In this document: positions 43,212 to 51,676 of the stretch, piece after piece
Position numbering within the stretch: the first letter of the stretch is position 1
Layout of the letters: each line of letters opens with the position of its first letter
Source of the DNA: Modestobacter sp. VKM Ac-2985
GTDB lineage: Bacteria; Actinomycetota; Actinomycetes; Mycobacteriales; Geodermatophilaceae
Reading direction: 5' to 3'
NCBI RefSeq assembly: GCF_026967925.1
Contig: NZ_JAPVBI010000003.1
Span: forward strand, 974,826 to 1,038,825
Length of the DNA stretch: 64,000 bases
Notes under the pieces: generated by a model
Told to the model about the DNA's origin: nothing
Seen by the model: only the letters and a program-made list of their open reading frames with translations
Database searches by the model: none
Program-made: the position numbers and the translations under genes

Positions 43212-43496
43212 ATGCTGACGTTGACCCCCCAGGCAGCAACCGCGATCCGCGGGATCCTCGACCAGACCGAGACGCCCGAGCAGGGCGGCCTGCGGATCGC
43301 CAACGACCCGACCGGCCAGTCGCTGGCGCTGAGCCTGGCCGCCGTGCCGGCCGAGGACGACCAGGTGCTGGACGAGTCCGGCGCCCGGGTGTTCCTGGAC
43401 GAGAAGGCCGCGACGGTCCTCGACGACAAGGTCCTGGACGCCCAGGCCGATCCGGCCGGCAAGGTCCAGTTCGGGATCGCCGAGTCCGGCGCCTGA
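43212..43496 (+). CDS. IscA/HesB-fold protein lacking all cysteines
   Basis: A 94-residue protein. The N-terminus LTLTPQAATAIRGIL and the GGLRIANDP segment follow the A-type Fe-S carrier (IscA/HesB/ErpA) pattern. The later VFLDEKAATVLDDKVLDA corresponds to the region before the C-terminal cysteines in that family. No cysteine is present anywhere, so the three Fe-S ligands of true carriers are missing. The C-terminus ends FGIAESGA instead of the CxC segment. It cannot bind a cluster in the canonical way; the function is unknown. ATG 43212 has AGAGGAAG eight bases upstream. It stands alone between two hairpins. Confidence 0.72.
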   Translation: MLTLTPQAATAIRGILDQTETPEQGGLRIANDPTGQSLALSLAAVPAEDDQVLDESGARVFLDEKAATVLDDKVLDAQADPAGKVQFGIAESGA

Positions 43497-43513
43497 GCTC
43501 CCCCAGCACGACC

Positions 43514-43553
43514 ACGTCCGCCCCGTTCCGGTCCGCCGGAGCGGGGCGGACGT
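43514..43553. terminator. 18-bp stem-loop after the IscA-like gene
   Basis: ACGTCCGCCCCG and CGGGGCGGACGT form the outer stem. TTCCGG and CCGGAG continue it (one G-U pair) around TCCG. It lies 17 bases after the stop at 43496. The remaining bases to 43756 hold no gene. Confidence 0.75.
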
Positions 43554-43756
43554 CGTCCGAGACCCGGACGTACGCGAACGCCCCGCTCTCCCGGGGGCGG
43601 CCACGGCTGACCAGGGTGATGGACCCTGCCCACTCCTCTGCGGCCTGTCCCGCCACGGAGCAGCGCTCCCCCCAGGCCGTCAGCCGGCCGCAAGCGCCCC
43701 GAGTGGTGCACTCCGGGCCGGACCGTCCGACGCCGTGGGTGGGGGCCCGATGTGGA

Positions 43757-44458
43757 TCACCGGGCGTGCTGCCCGACGGCGTGGGCGTCGGGGGGCGGGG
43801 GGCCGTAGAGGGCCGGGTCCCTCTGGGGGGCGGGTTCGGTCGTGAGGGCAGCGCTCTCGATCCGGTCCCAGCGGAACCAGCGGGGCGCGTCCCGCTCACG
43901 GCACCAGGCGACGAGGTACCAGCGGTCGCCGGTGCGGGCGAACAGGTGCGGCTCGACCCGTCGGCGGGTCACCGTGCCGTGGCCGTCCCGGTAGCGCAGG
44001 GCCACCACCCGACGCCGGGCCAGCGCCTCCTCGACCACGGCGGCTGAGGCGCTCGGTCGTGTCGTGGACGAGCCGCGGACCCACACCCGGCCGGCCAGCC
44101 GCTCGGCCTCGGTGCGGGCCGTCGGACCCATCACGTCGAGCACCTTCTGCAGCGCCGCGCGGCCGTCGACAGCGAACGGCGCGTCCGGCGCCTCGGCCAG
44201 CGCCACCGCCACCGCGACCGCCTGGGCAGGAGTGAGATTGACCGGCGGCAGGGTGGCCGCCGCGTCCAGCGCGTACCCGCCACCGGGACCGGCCGTGGCC
44301 CAGATCGGCACACCGGCCTGCTGCAGCGCGGAGACGTCGCGCTTGACCGTCCGGACCGACACCTCCAGCCAGCGGGCGAGCCACCCCGACGTCCGACCGC
44401 GGGGCCCGACCCGGCGCAGCTCCTCGCTGAGCGCGTGCAGCCGGTCGGTGCGGTTCAC
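43757..44458 (-). CDS. HTH-WYL transcriptional regulator (YafY/DeoR-like)
   Basis: A 233-residue regulator. The N-terminal winged helix-turn-helix (NRTDRLHALSEELRRVGPR, then LEVSVRTVKRDVSALQQAGV) is followed by a WYL domain. In it, VVALRYRDGHGTVTRRRVEP, GDRWYLVAWCRER and WFRWDRIESA give the sensor core. Such proteins are one-component regulators responding to nucleotides or other small ligands. GTG 44458 keeps the conserved N-terminus; GTG 44497 is a weaker alternative that would run through the palindrome at 44479. It is divergent from the hydrolase at 44521, its probable target. Confidence 0.85.
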   Translation of the reverse strand: MNRTDRLHALSEELRRVGPRGRTSGWLARWLEVSVRTVKRDVSALQQAGVPIWATAGPGGGYALDAAATLPPVNLTPAQAVAVAVALAEAPDAPFAVDGRAALQKVLDVMGPTARTEAERLAGRVWVRGSSTTRPSASAAVVEEALARRRVVALRYRDGHGTVTRRRVEPHLFARTGDRWYLVAWCRERDAPRWFRWDRIESAALTTEPAPQRDPALYGPPPPDAHAVGQHAR

Positions 44459-44478
44459 CCGGAGATCGTCGCAGGATC

Positions 44479-44498
44479 GGTGACAGCACGGTGTCACC
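44479..44498. promoter_or_regulatory. Operator-like inverted repeat between the WYL regulator and a hydrolase
   Basis: GGTGACA and TGTCACC are separated by six bases in the 62-base divergent gap. The site is well placed to control both directions and is most simply explained as the regulator's own binding site. Confidence 0.6.
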
Positions 44499-44520
44499 GG
44501 GAGCGTCGCACAGTTCGCTC

Positions 44521-45102
44521 ATGACATCGATCGCCCTGTTCCACTCAGCCCTCGGGGTCCGCCCCGGGATCAGTGATGCCGCAGAACGCCTCCGAGCGGC
44601 CGGCCACCAGGTCTCGGTGGTCGACCAGTACGACGGGCTGGTCTTCGACGACTACGCGACAGGCAGCGCCCACACGGATCAGATCGGCTTCCCGGCCCTC
44701 ATGCAGGCCGCGCTGGACGGCGTCGCGGAGCTGCCCGACGGGTTCGTCGCGGCCGGGTTCTCCAACGGCGCGGGCATGGCCGAGTACGTCGCCACTCGTC
44801 GCCGCTGTGCCGGGCTGCTGCTGTTCTCCGGCGCGCTGCCGCTGGACGTGCTGGGCGCGGCCTGGCCGACGGGCCTCCCCGTGCAGATCCACTACAGCCT
44901 GGACGACCCCTTCCGTCGTCAGGAGTGGATCGACGCCGTGGCGTCGGACGCCACCCGCGGCGGCGGTCGGGTCGAGACGTTCGACTATCCGGGAACCGGC
45001 CACCTCTTCACCGACCCGAGCCTGCCCACCGAGTACGACCCAGCGGCCACCGAACTGCTCTGGCAGCGGGCCCTGGCCTTCCTCCACGACCTCACCGACT
45101 GA
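44521..45102 (+). CDS. Dienelactone-hydrolase-like alpha/beta hydrolase with Ser nucleophile
   Basis: A 193-residue alpha/beta hydrolase of the dienelactone hydrolase group. The nucleophile elbow reads GFSNGAGMA, with Ser where dienelactone hydrolases have Cys. The acid is probably Asp in YSLDDPF and the base His in GTGHLF. The N-terminus (SIALFHSALGVRPGISDAAE) and the DYATG loop match small actinobacterial DLH-family proteins. There is no signal peptide. ATG 44521 lies 22 bases from a 20-bp palindrome, and there is little ribosome-site match, so the mRNA may have a very short leader. The substrate is unknown. Confidence 0.83.
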   Translation: MTSIALFHSALGVRPGISDAAERLRAAGHQVSVVDQYDGLVFDDYATGSAHTDQIGFPALMQAALDGVAELPDGFVAAGFSNGAGMAEYVATRRRCAGLLLFSGALPLDVLGAAWPTGLPVQIHYSLDDPFRRQEWIDAVASDATRGGGRVETFDYPGTGHLFTDPSLPTEYDPAATELLWQRALAFLHDLTD

Positions 45103-45197
45103 CCGCGCCAGGGCATCCGGGCTTGCTCGGGGCCTTCCAGCCGTCGTCGGCGTGTGGTGTGCTCCGGGCCACACTCCGACCGAGCACGGGAGCCCCG

Positions 45198-46031
45198 TTG
45201 AGCACACCGACGACCCACCCGCCGCGCACCGTCCAGGTCGGCGACATCGCCGTCGCCGTCCAGGAGCACGGCGAGGGTGAGCCGCTGCTGATCGTCAACG
45301 GCACGAGCCAGTCCCTCGGCTTCTGGGGTGACCTGGCGCAGGCCTGGGCGGGCGACCACCGGGTGATCACCTACGACCTGCGCGGGATGGGCGGCACACA
45401 GCGCGGATCCGGCCCGTTCAGCGTCGCCTCACTGGCCACCGACGCGCTCGGGCTGCTCGACGCCCTGGCGATCGAGCGCACCCACGTGCTCGGCTACTCA
45501 CTCGGCAGCGCGATCGCGCAGGAGCTCGCACTGGCCGCTCCGGAGCGGGTCAGCTCGCTCGTCCTGTACTGCACGTGGGCCCGGTCGGACGGCTTCCAGC
45601 GGGCGCTGATGACCGGCCTGGCGCACCCGTGGCGGACCGGTGACCTGGCGGCGGCGCTCGGCGCGCTCGGCGTCGCGTTCTCCCCGCAGCTGCTGGACAG
45701 CCCCGAGTTCGGCGCGCTGATCGAGGAGCTGCTGCCGCTGTTCCCGTCGACGCCGGAGCAGATCAGGACCACCGCCGAGCAGTGGGACGCCGACCTGGGC
45801 CACGACACCCTCGACCGGCTCGGCCAGATCACCGCGCCGACGCTGGTGATCGCCGGTGAGCAGGACCTGCTGACGCCACCGTGGCACGGACGGCAGGTGG
45901 CCGGGGCCATCCCGGGGGCGCGGCTGGAGATGTTCACCGGCCCGGGGTCCAGCCACGCTCTCGGCGTGGAGCGGGCCGAGGAGTTCGTGCCGCTGGTCGC
46001 CGGGTTCCTCGCCGCGCACCGGACGCCCTGA
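45198..46031 (+). CDS. Alpha/beta-fold hydrolase
   Basis: A 277-residue enzyme with the classic triad: Ser in LGYSLGSAIAQELAL, Asp in IAGEQDLLTP and His in SSHALG. The oxyanion region LLIVNGTSQSLGFWGDLAQA and YDLRGMGGTQ precede it. A cap region of about 60 residues lies after the nucleophile. It resembles esterase/haloperoxidase-like hydrolases, but specificity cannot be inferred. TTG 45198 is chosen with GGGAG five bases upstream; the open frame before it overlaps the previous gene and lacks coding features. Confidence 0.83.
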   Translation: MSTPTTHPPRTVQVGDIAVAVQEHGEGEPLLIVNGTSQSLGFWGDLAQAWAGDHRVITYDLRGMGGTQRGSGPFSVASLATDALGLLDALAIERTHVLGYSLGSAIAQELALAAPERVSSLVLYCTWARSDGFQRALMTGLAHPWRTGDLAAALGALGVAFSPQLLDSPEFGALIEELLPLFPSTPEQIRTTAEQWDADLGHDTLDRLGQITAPTLVIAGEQDLLTPPWHGRQVAGAIPGARLEMFTGPGSSHALGVERAEEFVPLVAGFLAAHRTP

Positions 46032-46052
46032 GCTGGGTCGCCGCCTCCCGGC

Positions 46053-47231
46053 TCAGCGGGCGGCGGCGCGGACGGCCAGCTGCTCCGGGGAGAAGGCCAG
46101 GTCCAGCGCTTCCCGCGCGGCGCCGAGCACGGCCGCCTGCTGGCCGACCCGGCTCACCGCGATCTCCAGGCCGTCGGTGATCATCGGCGGGCACTGCGCG
46201 TAGATCGCCGAGCGCACCCCGGCGACGAAGGCCTCGGCGCTGCTCAGGTGCCCGCCGATCACCAGCCGCTCGGGGTTGAAGAAGTTCAGGATGGTCGACA
46301 GCACGGTGCCGGTGCTCCCCCCGGCCTCGCGCAGCAGCTGGGTGGTCAGCGGGTGCGCGTCCCTCGCCAGGTCGAGCATCCCCTCGGTGTCGGGGGCAGG
46401 GACGCCGCGCTCCGCGAGCTGCTCGACCAGTGCGGCGCCGCTGGCCACCGCGTCCAGGCAGCCGACCCGCCCGCACGAGCAGGGCACCGGCGGGGCACCG
46501 GGCACGGTGGTGTGGCTGATGTCCCCGGCGAACCCGCCGCTGCCCCGGTGCAGCACCCCGCCGGCGACGACGCCGCAGCCGATGCCCGAGCCGACCTTCA
46601 CGAACACCATCTGCTCGGCCGGGGACCCGCCGGCGGCGTGCTCGCCCAGCGCCATCAGGTTCGCGTCGTTCTGCACGATCACCGGCACGGGCAGCCACTG
46701 CCGCACGATCGCGGCGACGTCGGCACCGTTCCAGCCGGGCATCCGGGCCGGGGAGACCACCAGGCCGGTGCTCGCGCTGACCGGCCCGGGCACGCCGACG
46801 CACATGGCCAGCAGCGGCGGGGCGTCGTCCAGTCCGGCGACCGCCTCCTCCACCGCGGTGACCACGGTGCGCAACACGGCCTCGGGTCCGTCGGAGACGG
46901 CGATGGGCAGGTGCCGCTCGGCGACCTGACGGCCGGCGGCGTCCAGGACGGCGATCGCCGCGTGCCGCTCCCCCAGGCTGACGGCGACCACCAGGCCGGC
47001 CGCGCCACGCATCTCCAGCCGGCGCGGCGGCCGCCCGCCGGCCGAGGGCCCGGTGCCGGTCTCCACCAGCCAGCCGCGGCGGATGAGCATCTCCACCCGG
47101 GCAGCGGCGGTGGTCGCCGAGAGCCCCGTCTCGCGGGCGACGTCAGCCCGGGAGGTCGCGCGGCCGAGCCGGACCAGGGCGAGTACCTCGCTCGGGGAGG
47201 TGGCCGACCGGTCACCGGCAGGGGTGGGCAT
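46053..47231 (-). CDS. ROK-family transcriptional repressor
   Basis: A 392-residue NagC/Mlc/XylR-type protein. The N-terminal helix-turn-helix ([20 protein letters not shown], then [18 protein letters not shown]) is followed by a ROK sugar-kinase-like domain. That domain has the zinc motif [15 protein letters not shown], the GVPGPVS loop, [12 protein letters not shown] and [12 protein letters not shown]. Such repressors bind a sugar or sugar-phosphate. It is divergent from the amino-acid-transporter/asparaginase/ROK-kinase operon and is probably its regulator. ATG 47231 is preferred; a GTG at 47273 would add 14 residues through direct repeats and lacks a ribosome site. Confidence 0.87.
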   Translation of the reverse strand: MPTPAGDRSATSPSEVLALVRLGRATSRADVARETGLSATTAAARVEMLIRRGWLVETGTGPSAGGRPPRRLEMRGAAGLVVAVSLGERHAAIAVLDAAGRQVAERHLPIAVSDGPEAVLRTVVTAVEEAVAGLDDAPPLLAMCVGVPGPVSASTGLVVSPARMPGWNGADVAAIVRQWLPVPVIVQNDANLMALGEHAAGGSPAEQMVFVKVGSGIGCGVVAGGVLHRGSGGFAGDISHTTVPGAPPVPCSCGRVGCLDAVASGAALVEQLAERGVPAPDTEGMLDLARDAHPLTTQLLREAGGSTGTVLSTILNFFNPERLVIGGHLSSAEAFVAGVRSAIYAQCPPMITDGLEIAVSRVGQQAAVLGAAREALDLAFSPEQLAVRAAAR

Positions 47232-47240
47232 GCCGTCAGT

Positions 47241-47273
47241 GAAGCAACGGCCACCGCGGGAAGCAACGGCCAC
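47241..47273. promoter_or_regulatory. Direct repeats upstream of the ROK repressor and ABC operon
   Basis: GAAGCAACGGCCAC occurs at 47241-47254 and 47260-47273 (19-base period), and GCCACTTA recurs at 47269 and 47321. They lie in the 139-base divergent gap and are candidate repressor or activator sites. Confidence 0.45.
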
Positions 47274-47370
47274 TTACTCCGAAAGTGGAAATACTTCATG
47301 GACTTCTCGCTGTAACGATCGCCACTTAGCCTTCGTCCAACGTTCAACGCCGACCGCGAGGAGCACGACG

Positions 47371-48111
47371 ATGAGCACGCCGATGGTGAGCATGCGCGGC
47401 GTCGACAAGCGCTTCGGCGACCTCCACGTGCTCCGCTCGATCGACCTGGACGTGGCCCCGCAGGAGGTCGTCGTGGTCATCGGGCCGTCCGGGTCGGGCA
47501 AGTCCACGCTGTGCCGCACGATCAACCGGCTCGAGCCGATCGACGCCGGCGAGATCCGGGTCGACGGCCGGCCGCTGCCCGAGGAGGGCGCCGAGCTCGC
47601 CCAGCTGCGCGCCGACGTCGGGATGGTCTTCCAGTCCTTCAACCTGTTCGGCCACCTGAGCGTGCTGGACAACGTGATGCTGGCGCCGCTGAAGGTCCGC
47701 AGGGTGGCGAAGGCGACCGCCCGCACCGAGGCGATGGCGCTGCTGGAACGGGTGGGCATCGCCGACAAGGCCGACCGCTTCCCCGCCCAGCTCTCCGGCG
47801 GTCAGCAGCAGCGCGCCGCGATCGCCCGGTCGCTGGCGATGCACCCGAAGCTGATGCTCTTCGACGAGCCGACCTCGGCGCTGGACCCGGAGATGGTCAG
47901 CGAGGTCCTCGAGGTGATGGTGGGCCTGGCCCGGGACGGCATGACGATGGTCGTGGTGACCCACGAGATGGGCTTCGCCCGCCGCGCCGCCGACCGCGTC
48001 GTCTTCATGGACGACGGTCAGATCGTCGAAGAGGCCCCACCGGCGGAGTTCTTCGACGCCACCCGGAGCGAGCGCGCGCGCTCGTTCCTCTCCAACGTGC
48101 TGGCCCACTGA
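47371..48111 (+). CDS. Polar amino-acid ABC transporter ATP-binding protein
   Basis: A 246-residue ATPase of the GlnQ/ArtP type. Walker A is [13 protein letters not shown]-loop [16 protein letters not shown], signature [16 protein letters not shown], Walker [17 protein letters not shown] and H-loop His in [11 protein letters not shown] 47371 has GAGGAG about eight bases upstream. It is the first gene of a seven-gene operon followed by its binding protein and two permeases, and is transcribed away from the ROK repressor. Confidence 0.92.
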   Translation: MSTPMVSMRGVDKRFGDLHVLRSIDLDVAPQEVVVVIGPSGSGKSTLCRTINRLEPIDAGEIRVDGRPLPEEGAELAQLRADVGMVFQSFNLFGHLSVLDNVMLAPLKVRRVAKATARTEAMALLERVGIADKADRFPAQLSGGQQQRAAIARSLAMHPKLMLFDEPTSALDPEMVSEVLEVMVGLARDGMTMVVVTHEMGFARRAADRVVFMDDGQIVEEAPPAEFFDATRSERARSFLSNVLAH

Positions 48112-48194
48112 CGGCCGAGCGCCACCCCGGGCGGACCCGCCCAACCCCACGCCCGGCGCCGCTCCCCCGGCAGGGCTGATCAGAAAGGCAAGGC

Positions 48195-49154
48195 ATGAGT
48201 GACATCCGCCTTCCCAGGCGTCGCTTCCCGTTGATCACCGCCGTGCTGGCCACCGCCTCGGTGGCGGTCGCCGGGTGCGGGTCGTCCGACTCCTCGTCCG
48301 ACGCCGTCCCCGGTGGCGGCGGCAGCGCCGACGCCGCCGGCCTGGACGCCGTCTACGAGGACGCGCCGGTCGCCGACGACGAGCTGATCCTCCCGGAGTC
48401 GACGATGGCCGAGATCAAGGAGCGGGGCGTGCTGCGCGTCGCCGCCGCCCTGGACGCGCCGCTGCTCTCCCAGCAGGACCCGAGCAACCCCGACGACGTC
48501 GAGGGCTTCGACATCGACCTGGCGAAGATGCTGGCCATCTACATCCTGGGCGAGCCGAACATCGAGATCGTGCCGCCGGCGTCGGAGACCCGGGAGGCGC
48601 TGCTGCAGAACGGCACCGTCGACGTCGTCTTCAACACCTACACGATCACCGAGGAGCGGGCCGAGCAGATCAGCTTCGCCGGCCCGTACTTCACCTCGGG
48701 TCTCGCGGTGGCGGTCGCCGCCGACAACGAGGACATCTCCAGCATCGAGGACCTCGACGGCACGAACGTCATCGTCGGCGCGAACACCCCCGCGGTCACC
48801 GCGGTGCCCGAGGTCGCCCCCGGCGCCGAGGTGACCAGCTTCGCCACCGACCCGCAGGCGGTGCAGGCGCTGGTGCAGGGCCGCGGTGACGCCTACGTGC
48901 AGGACTACACCCTGCTGCTGGCCGCGGCGGCCGCCAACGACGACATCAAGATCGCCGTCCAGCCGTTCACCGAGGAGCCCTACGGCATCGGCCTCCCCCC
49001 GGAGGACGCGGAGTACAAGGACTTCGTCAACGACTGGCTGGAGCAGATCCAGGACGACGGCTCGTGGGCCGAGATCTGGGAGGCCACCCTCGGCACGGTC
49101 GTCGAGGGCGACGCCCCGACGCCGCCGGAGATCGGCTCGGTGCCGGGCTCCTGA
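48195..49154 (+). CDS. Amino-acid ABC transporter substrate-binding lipoprotein (family 3)
   Basis: A 319-residue solute-binding lipoprotein. The signal peptide ends in the lipobox VAVAGC, followed by a Ser/Asp/Gly-rich tether. The SBP_bac_3 fold is shown by MAEIKERGVLRVAAALDAPL, VEGFDIDLAKMLAIYI, RAEQISFAGPYFTSGLAV, IEDLDGTNVIVGANTP and PYGIGLPPEDAEYKDFVNDW. This family binds polar amino acids and close derivatives. The ligand cannot be read, but the linked asparaginase suggests an asparagine- or glutamine-related amide. Confidence 0.9.
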   Translation: MSDIRLPRRRFPLITAVLATASVAVAGCGSSDSSSDAVPGGGGSADAAGLDAVYEDAPVADDELILPESTMAEIKERGVLRVAAALDAPLLSQQDPSNPDDVEGFDIDLAKMLAIYILGEPNIEIVPPASETREALLQNGTVDVVFNTYTITEERAEQISFAGPYFTSGLAVAVAADNEDISSIEDLDGTNVIVGANTPAVTAVPEVAPGAEVTSFATDPQAVQALVQGRGDAYVQDYTLLLAAAAANDDIKIAVQPFTEEPYGIGLPPEDAEYKDFVNDWLEQIQDDGSWAEIWEATLGTVVEGDAPTPPEIGSVPGS

Positions 49155-49213
49155 CCCGGCACCCCTGAGGCGGCAGCCGTGAGGCAGCAGCAGCGCCAGC
49201 AGAGGACGACGAC

Positions 49214-49858
49214 GTGACTGCAGTGATCGAGAACCTGGACCCCTTGCTGAGGGCGCTGGGGACCACCGTGCTGATCCTGGTGGTCTCCGCGATCGGCTCC
49301 CTCGTGCTCGGGGTGCTGATCACCGTGGCCCGGGTGAGCCCCATCCCGGTGCTGCGCGGGGCCGCGTTCGCCTACGTGCAGGTCTTCGTCAACATCCCCC
49401 TGCTGGCGCTGCTGCTGCTGGCCGTCTTCGCACTGCCCGACGCCGGGCTGCTGATGCCGCTGACCACCACGGTGATCGTGGTGCTCACCGTCTACGAGGC
49501 GGCCTACGTCGCGGAGGCGGTGCGCAGCGGCATCAACACCGTCGCCGCCGGCCAGGTCGAGGCGGCCCGGGCGATGGGGCTGCGGCTGTCGCAGACGCTG
49601 CGGCACGTCGTCGTCCCGCAGGCGGTGCGCGCCGTCGTCCAGCCACTGGGCAACGTGATGATCGCGCTGCTGATGAACACCGCCCTGGCTGCGACCGTCG
49701 GCGTGGTCGAGCTGACCTCGGCGGTGAACAAGGTGAACCTGGTCGCGGCCCAGCCGATCCCGATCTTCACCGCCGCCGGCCTCACCTACATGGCGCTCGC
49801 GCTGGCCATCGGACTGGCCGCCGGGCGGATCGAGAAGAAGGTGGCGATCCACCGATGA
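49214..49858 (+). CDS. Amino-acid ABC transporter permease (first subunit)
   Basis: A 214-residue permease of the HisM/GlnP type with about five helices. VNIPLLALLLLAVF is the usual RNTPLLVQLF-like segment and VYEAAYVAEAVRSGI precedes the EAA loop, VEAARAMGLRLSQTLRHVVV. GTG 49214 follows AGAGGACGACGAC. The stop overlaps the start of the next permease by ATGA, so a heteromeric pair is expected. Confidence 0.9.
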   Translation: MTAVIENLDPLLRALGTTVLILVVSAIGSLVLGVLITVARVSPIPVLRGAAFAYVQVFVNIPLLALLLLAVFALPDAGLLMPLTTTVIVVLTVYEAAYVAEAVRSGINTVAAGQVEAARAMGLRLSQTLRHVVVPQAVRAVVQPLGNVMIALLMNTALAATVGVVELTSAVNKVNLVAAQPIPIFTAAGLTYMALALAIGLAAGRIEKKVAIHR

Positions 49859-50724
49859 GCCACACCGGTGCGTTCCTCTACGACGCCCCCGGGCCCCGCG
49901 CCCGGCGGCGGATCATGCTCGGCTCGGTGGTCAGCGCCCTGGTGCTGGGCGGCCTGCTGACCCTGGCGCTGGTGCAGTTCGGCCGGACCGGGCAGCTGGA
50001 CGCCGACCGGTGGACGCCGTTCCTCGACTGGCCGATCTGGTCCTACCTGCTGGTCGGGCTGCGCGGCACCGCGCTGGCGGCCGCGCTGGTCGCCGTCCTG
50101 GCCGGGGCGTTCGGCGTGCTGCTGGCGATCGGCCGGCTGTCGCAGAACCGACCGCTGCGCTGGCTGTCGACCGGCTACATCGAGGTGGCCCGCACGCTGC
50201 CGGTACTGCTGCTGATCTACCTGATGCTGTTCGGGCTGCCGGCCTACGGGATCAACCTGCCGGTGCTCTGGAAGCTCGTCGTGCCGCTGACCATCGCCAA
50301 CGCCGCGGTGGTCGCCGAGATCGTCCGGGCCGGGGTGCTCGCCCTGCCGCGTGGGCAGACCGAGGCGGCGCTGAGCCTGGGCATCCGACGCGGCCAGGCG
50401 ATGCGCTTCGTCGTCCTGCCCCAGGCACTGCGCCACGTGACGCCGTCGCTGGTCACCCAGCTGGTGAGCCTGATCAAGGACACCTCGCTGGGCTACGTCG
50501 TCGCCTTCACCGAGCTGCTCTACCGGGCCCAGGTGCTCAGCGCCTACAACCGGCTGCTCATCCAGACCTTCCTCGTGGTGGCGCTGGTCTACCTGGTGTT
50601 CAACGGCGCCCTGTCCTATCTGGCCGCACGGCTGCGCACCCGGGTCCGCCGCCAGGTGGCGCCACCGTCCGGGCCCGCCGAAGAAGCCGCCGACCGTGAA
50701 CTGGAGACCCCCGTTGTCCGCTGA
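49855..50724 (+). CDS. Amino-acid ABC transporter permease (second subunit)
   Basis: A 289-residue permease. One long N-terminal helix (about 18-38) is followed by the permease domain with GLRGTALAAALVAVLAGAFG, ARTLPVLLLIYLML and the EAA loop TEAALSLGIRRGQAMRFVVL. The C-terminus is a basic cytoplasmic tail. It pairs with the previous subunit. Its 3' end overlaps the first codons of the asparaginase gene. Confidence 0.9.
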   Translation: MSHTGAFLYDAPGPRARRRIMLGSVVSALVLGGLLTLALVQFGRTGQLDADRWTPFLDWPIWSYLLVGLRGTALAAALVAVLAGAFGVLLAIGRLSQNRPLRWLSTGYIEVARTLPVLLLIYLMLFGLPAYGINLPVLWKLVVPLTIANAAVVAEIVRAGVLALPRGQTEAALSLGIRRGQAMRFVVLPQALRHVTPSLVTQLVSLIKDTSLGYVVAFTELLYRAQVLSAYNRLLIQTFLVVALVYLVFNGALSYLAARLRTRVRRQVAPPSGPAEEAADRELETPVVR

Positions 50725-51676
50725 ACTGGCCGTGGTCCGCCGCTCGGGACTGGTGGAGAGCCGACACCTCGGCTCACTGCTCGCCCTGGACGCCGACGGT
50801 TCCGTCGCGCTGTCGCTGGGCGACCCCGACGCCACGATCCTGCCGCGCTCCACCACCAAGCCGCTGCAGGCGCTGGCCTGCCTGACCGCCGGCGCGCCGC
50901 TGACCGGTCCGGAGCTGGCGATCGCCGCCGGCAGCCACACCGGCGAGGATGCGCACGTCGATGTCGTCCACCGGCTGCTGGACCGGGCCGGGCTGGACGG
51001 GTCGGCGCTGCAGTGCCCGGTCGACTGGCCCGAGGACGAGGCGACCCGCGTCGCGCTGATCCGGGCCGGCGCCGAGCGGAGCACCGTGCGGATGAACTGC
51101 TCGGGCAAGCACGCCGCGATGCTGCTGGCCTGCGCCGTCAACGGCTGGCCGACCGACACCTATCTCGACCCGGCGCACCCGCTGCAGCAGCACGTGCGCG
51201 CGGTGACGGCGGAGTGGACCGGCGCTCCGGTGCGGCACGACGCGATCGACGGCTGCGGCGCCCCGCTGTTCGGCACCACCGTTCGCGGCCTGGCGACCGC
51301 CTTCCGGTCGCTGTCGCTGGCTGTCGACGGGCCGGCCGCCGAGGTGGCCACGGCGATGCGGACGCACTCCTTCTTCGTCGGCGGCACCGGGCACCAGAAC
51401 TCCGCGGTGATGGAGCTCGTGCCGGGTGCGGTGGCCAAGGGCGGCGCGGAGGGCGTCATCGGTGTCGCCGGGCCGGACGGCCAGGCGGTGGCGATGAAGA
51501 TCGTGGACGGCAACCCGCGGGCGACGACGCTGCTGGCGCTGACCGTGCTGGGTGGGCTGGGCGTGGACGTCTCCGCCGCGGCCTCGCTGACCACGCTTCC
51601 GGTGCTCGGCGGTGGGGTGCCGGTCGGTGCGATCGAGCCGGGTGCCGACGTCCTGGCCTGGTTGGCGGGCCGGTGA
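50714..51676 (+). CDS. PF06089-family L-asparaginase (Rhizobium etli AnsA-like)
   Basis: A 320-residue enzyme of the asparaginase_II / ReAV family, unrelated to classical bacterial type I/II asparaginases. Conserved active-site blocks are all present: PRSTTKPLQALACL (Ser/Lys pair), GSHTGEDAHV (Ser), MNCSGKHAAMLLAC (Cys and Lys) and DGCGAPLFG. It should hydrolyse L-asparagine or a related amide to aspartate and ammonia. TTG 50714 is chosen because TGGAG lies seven bases upstream; GTG 50696 has no ribosome site. It overlaps the permease gene and ends with a GTGA overlap into CutC. An amino-acid importer directly upstream fits the role. Confidence 0.88.
   Translation: MSAELAVVRRSGLVESRHLGSLLALDADGSVALSLGDPDATILPRSTTKPLQALACLTAGAPLTGPELAIAAGSHTGEDAHVDVVHRLLDRAGLDGSALQCPVDWPEDEATRVALIRAGAERSTVRMNCSGKHAAMLLACAVNGWPTDTYLDPAHPLQQHVRAVTAEWTGAPVRHDAIDGCGAPLFGTTVRGLATAFRSLSLAVDGPAAEVATAMRTHSFFVGGTGHQNSAVMELVPGAVAKGGAEGVIGVAGPDGQAVAMKIVDGNPRATTLLALTVLGGLGVDVSAAASLTTLPVLGGGVPVGAIEPGADVLAWLAGR

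Noticed and set aside
50696..50713. GTG 50696 as asparaginase start
   Set aside because: It lacks a ribosome site and lies before TGGAG, which is correctly spaced for TTG 50714.
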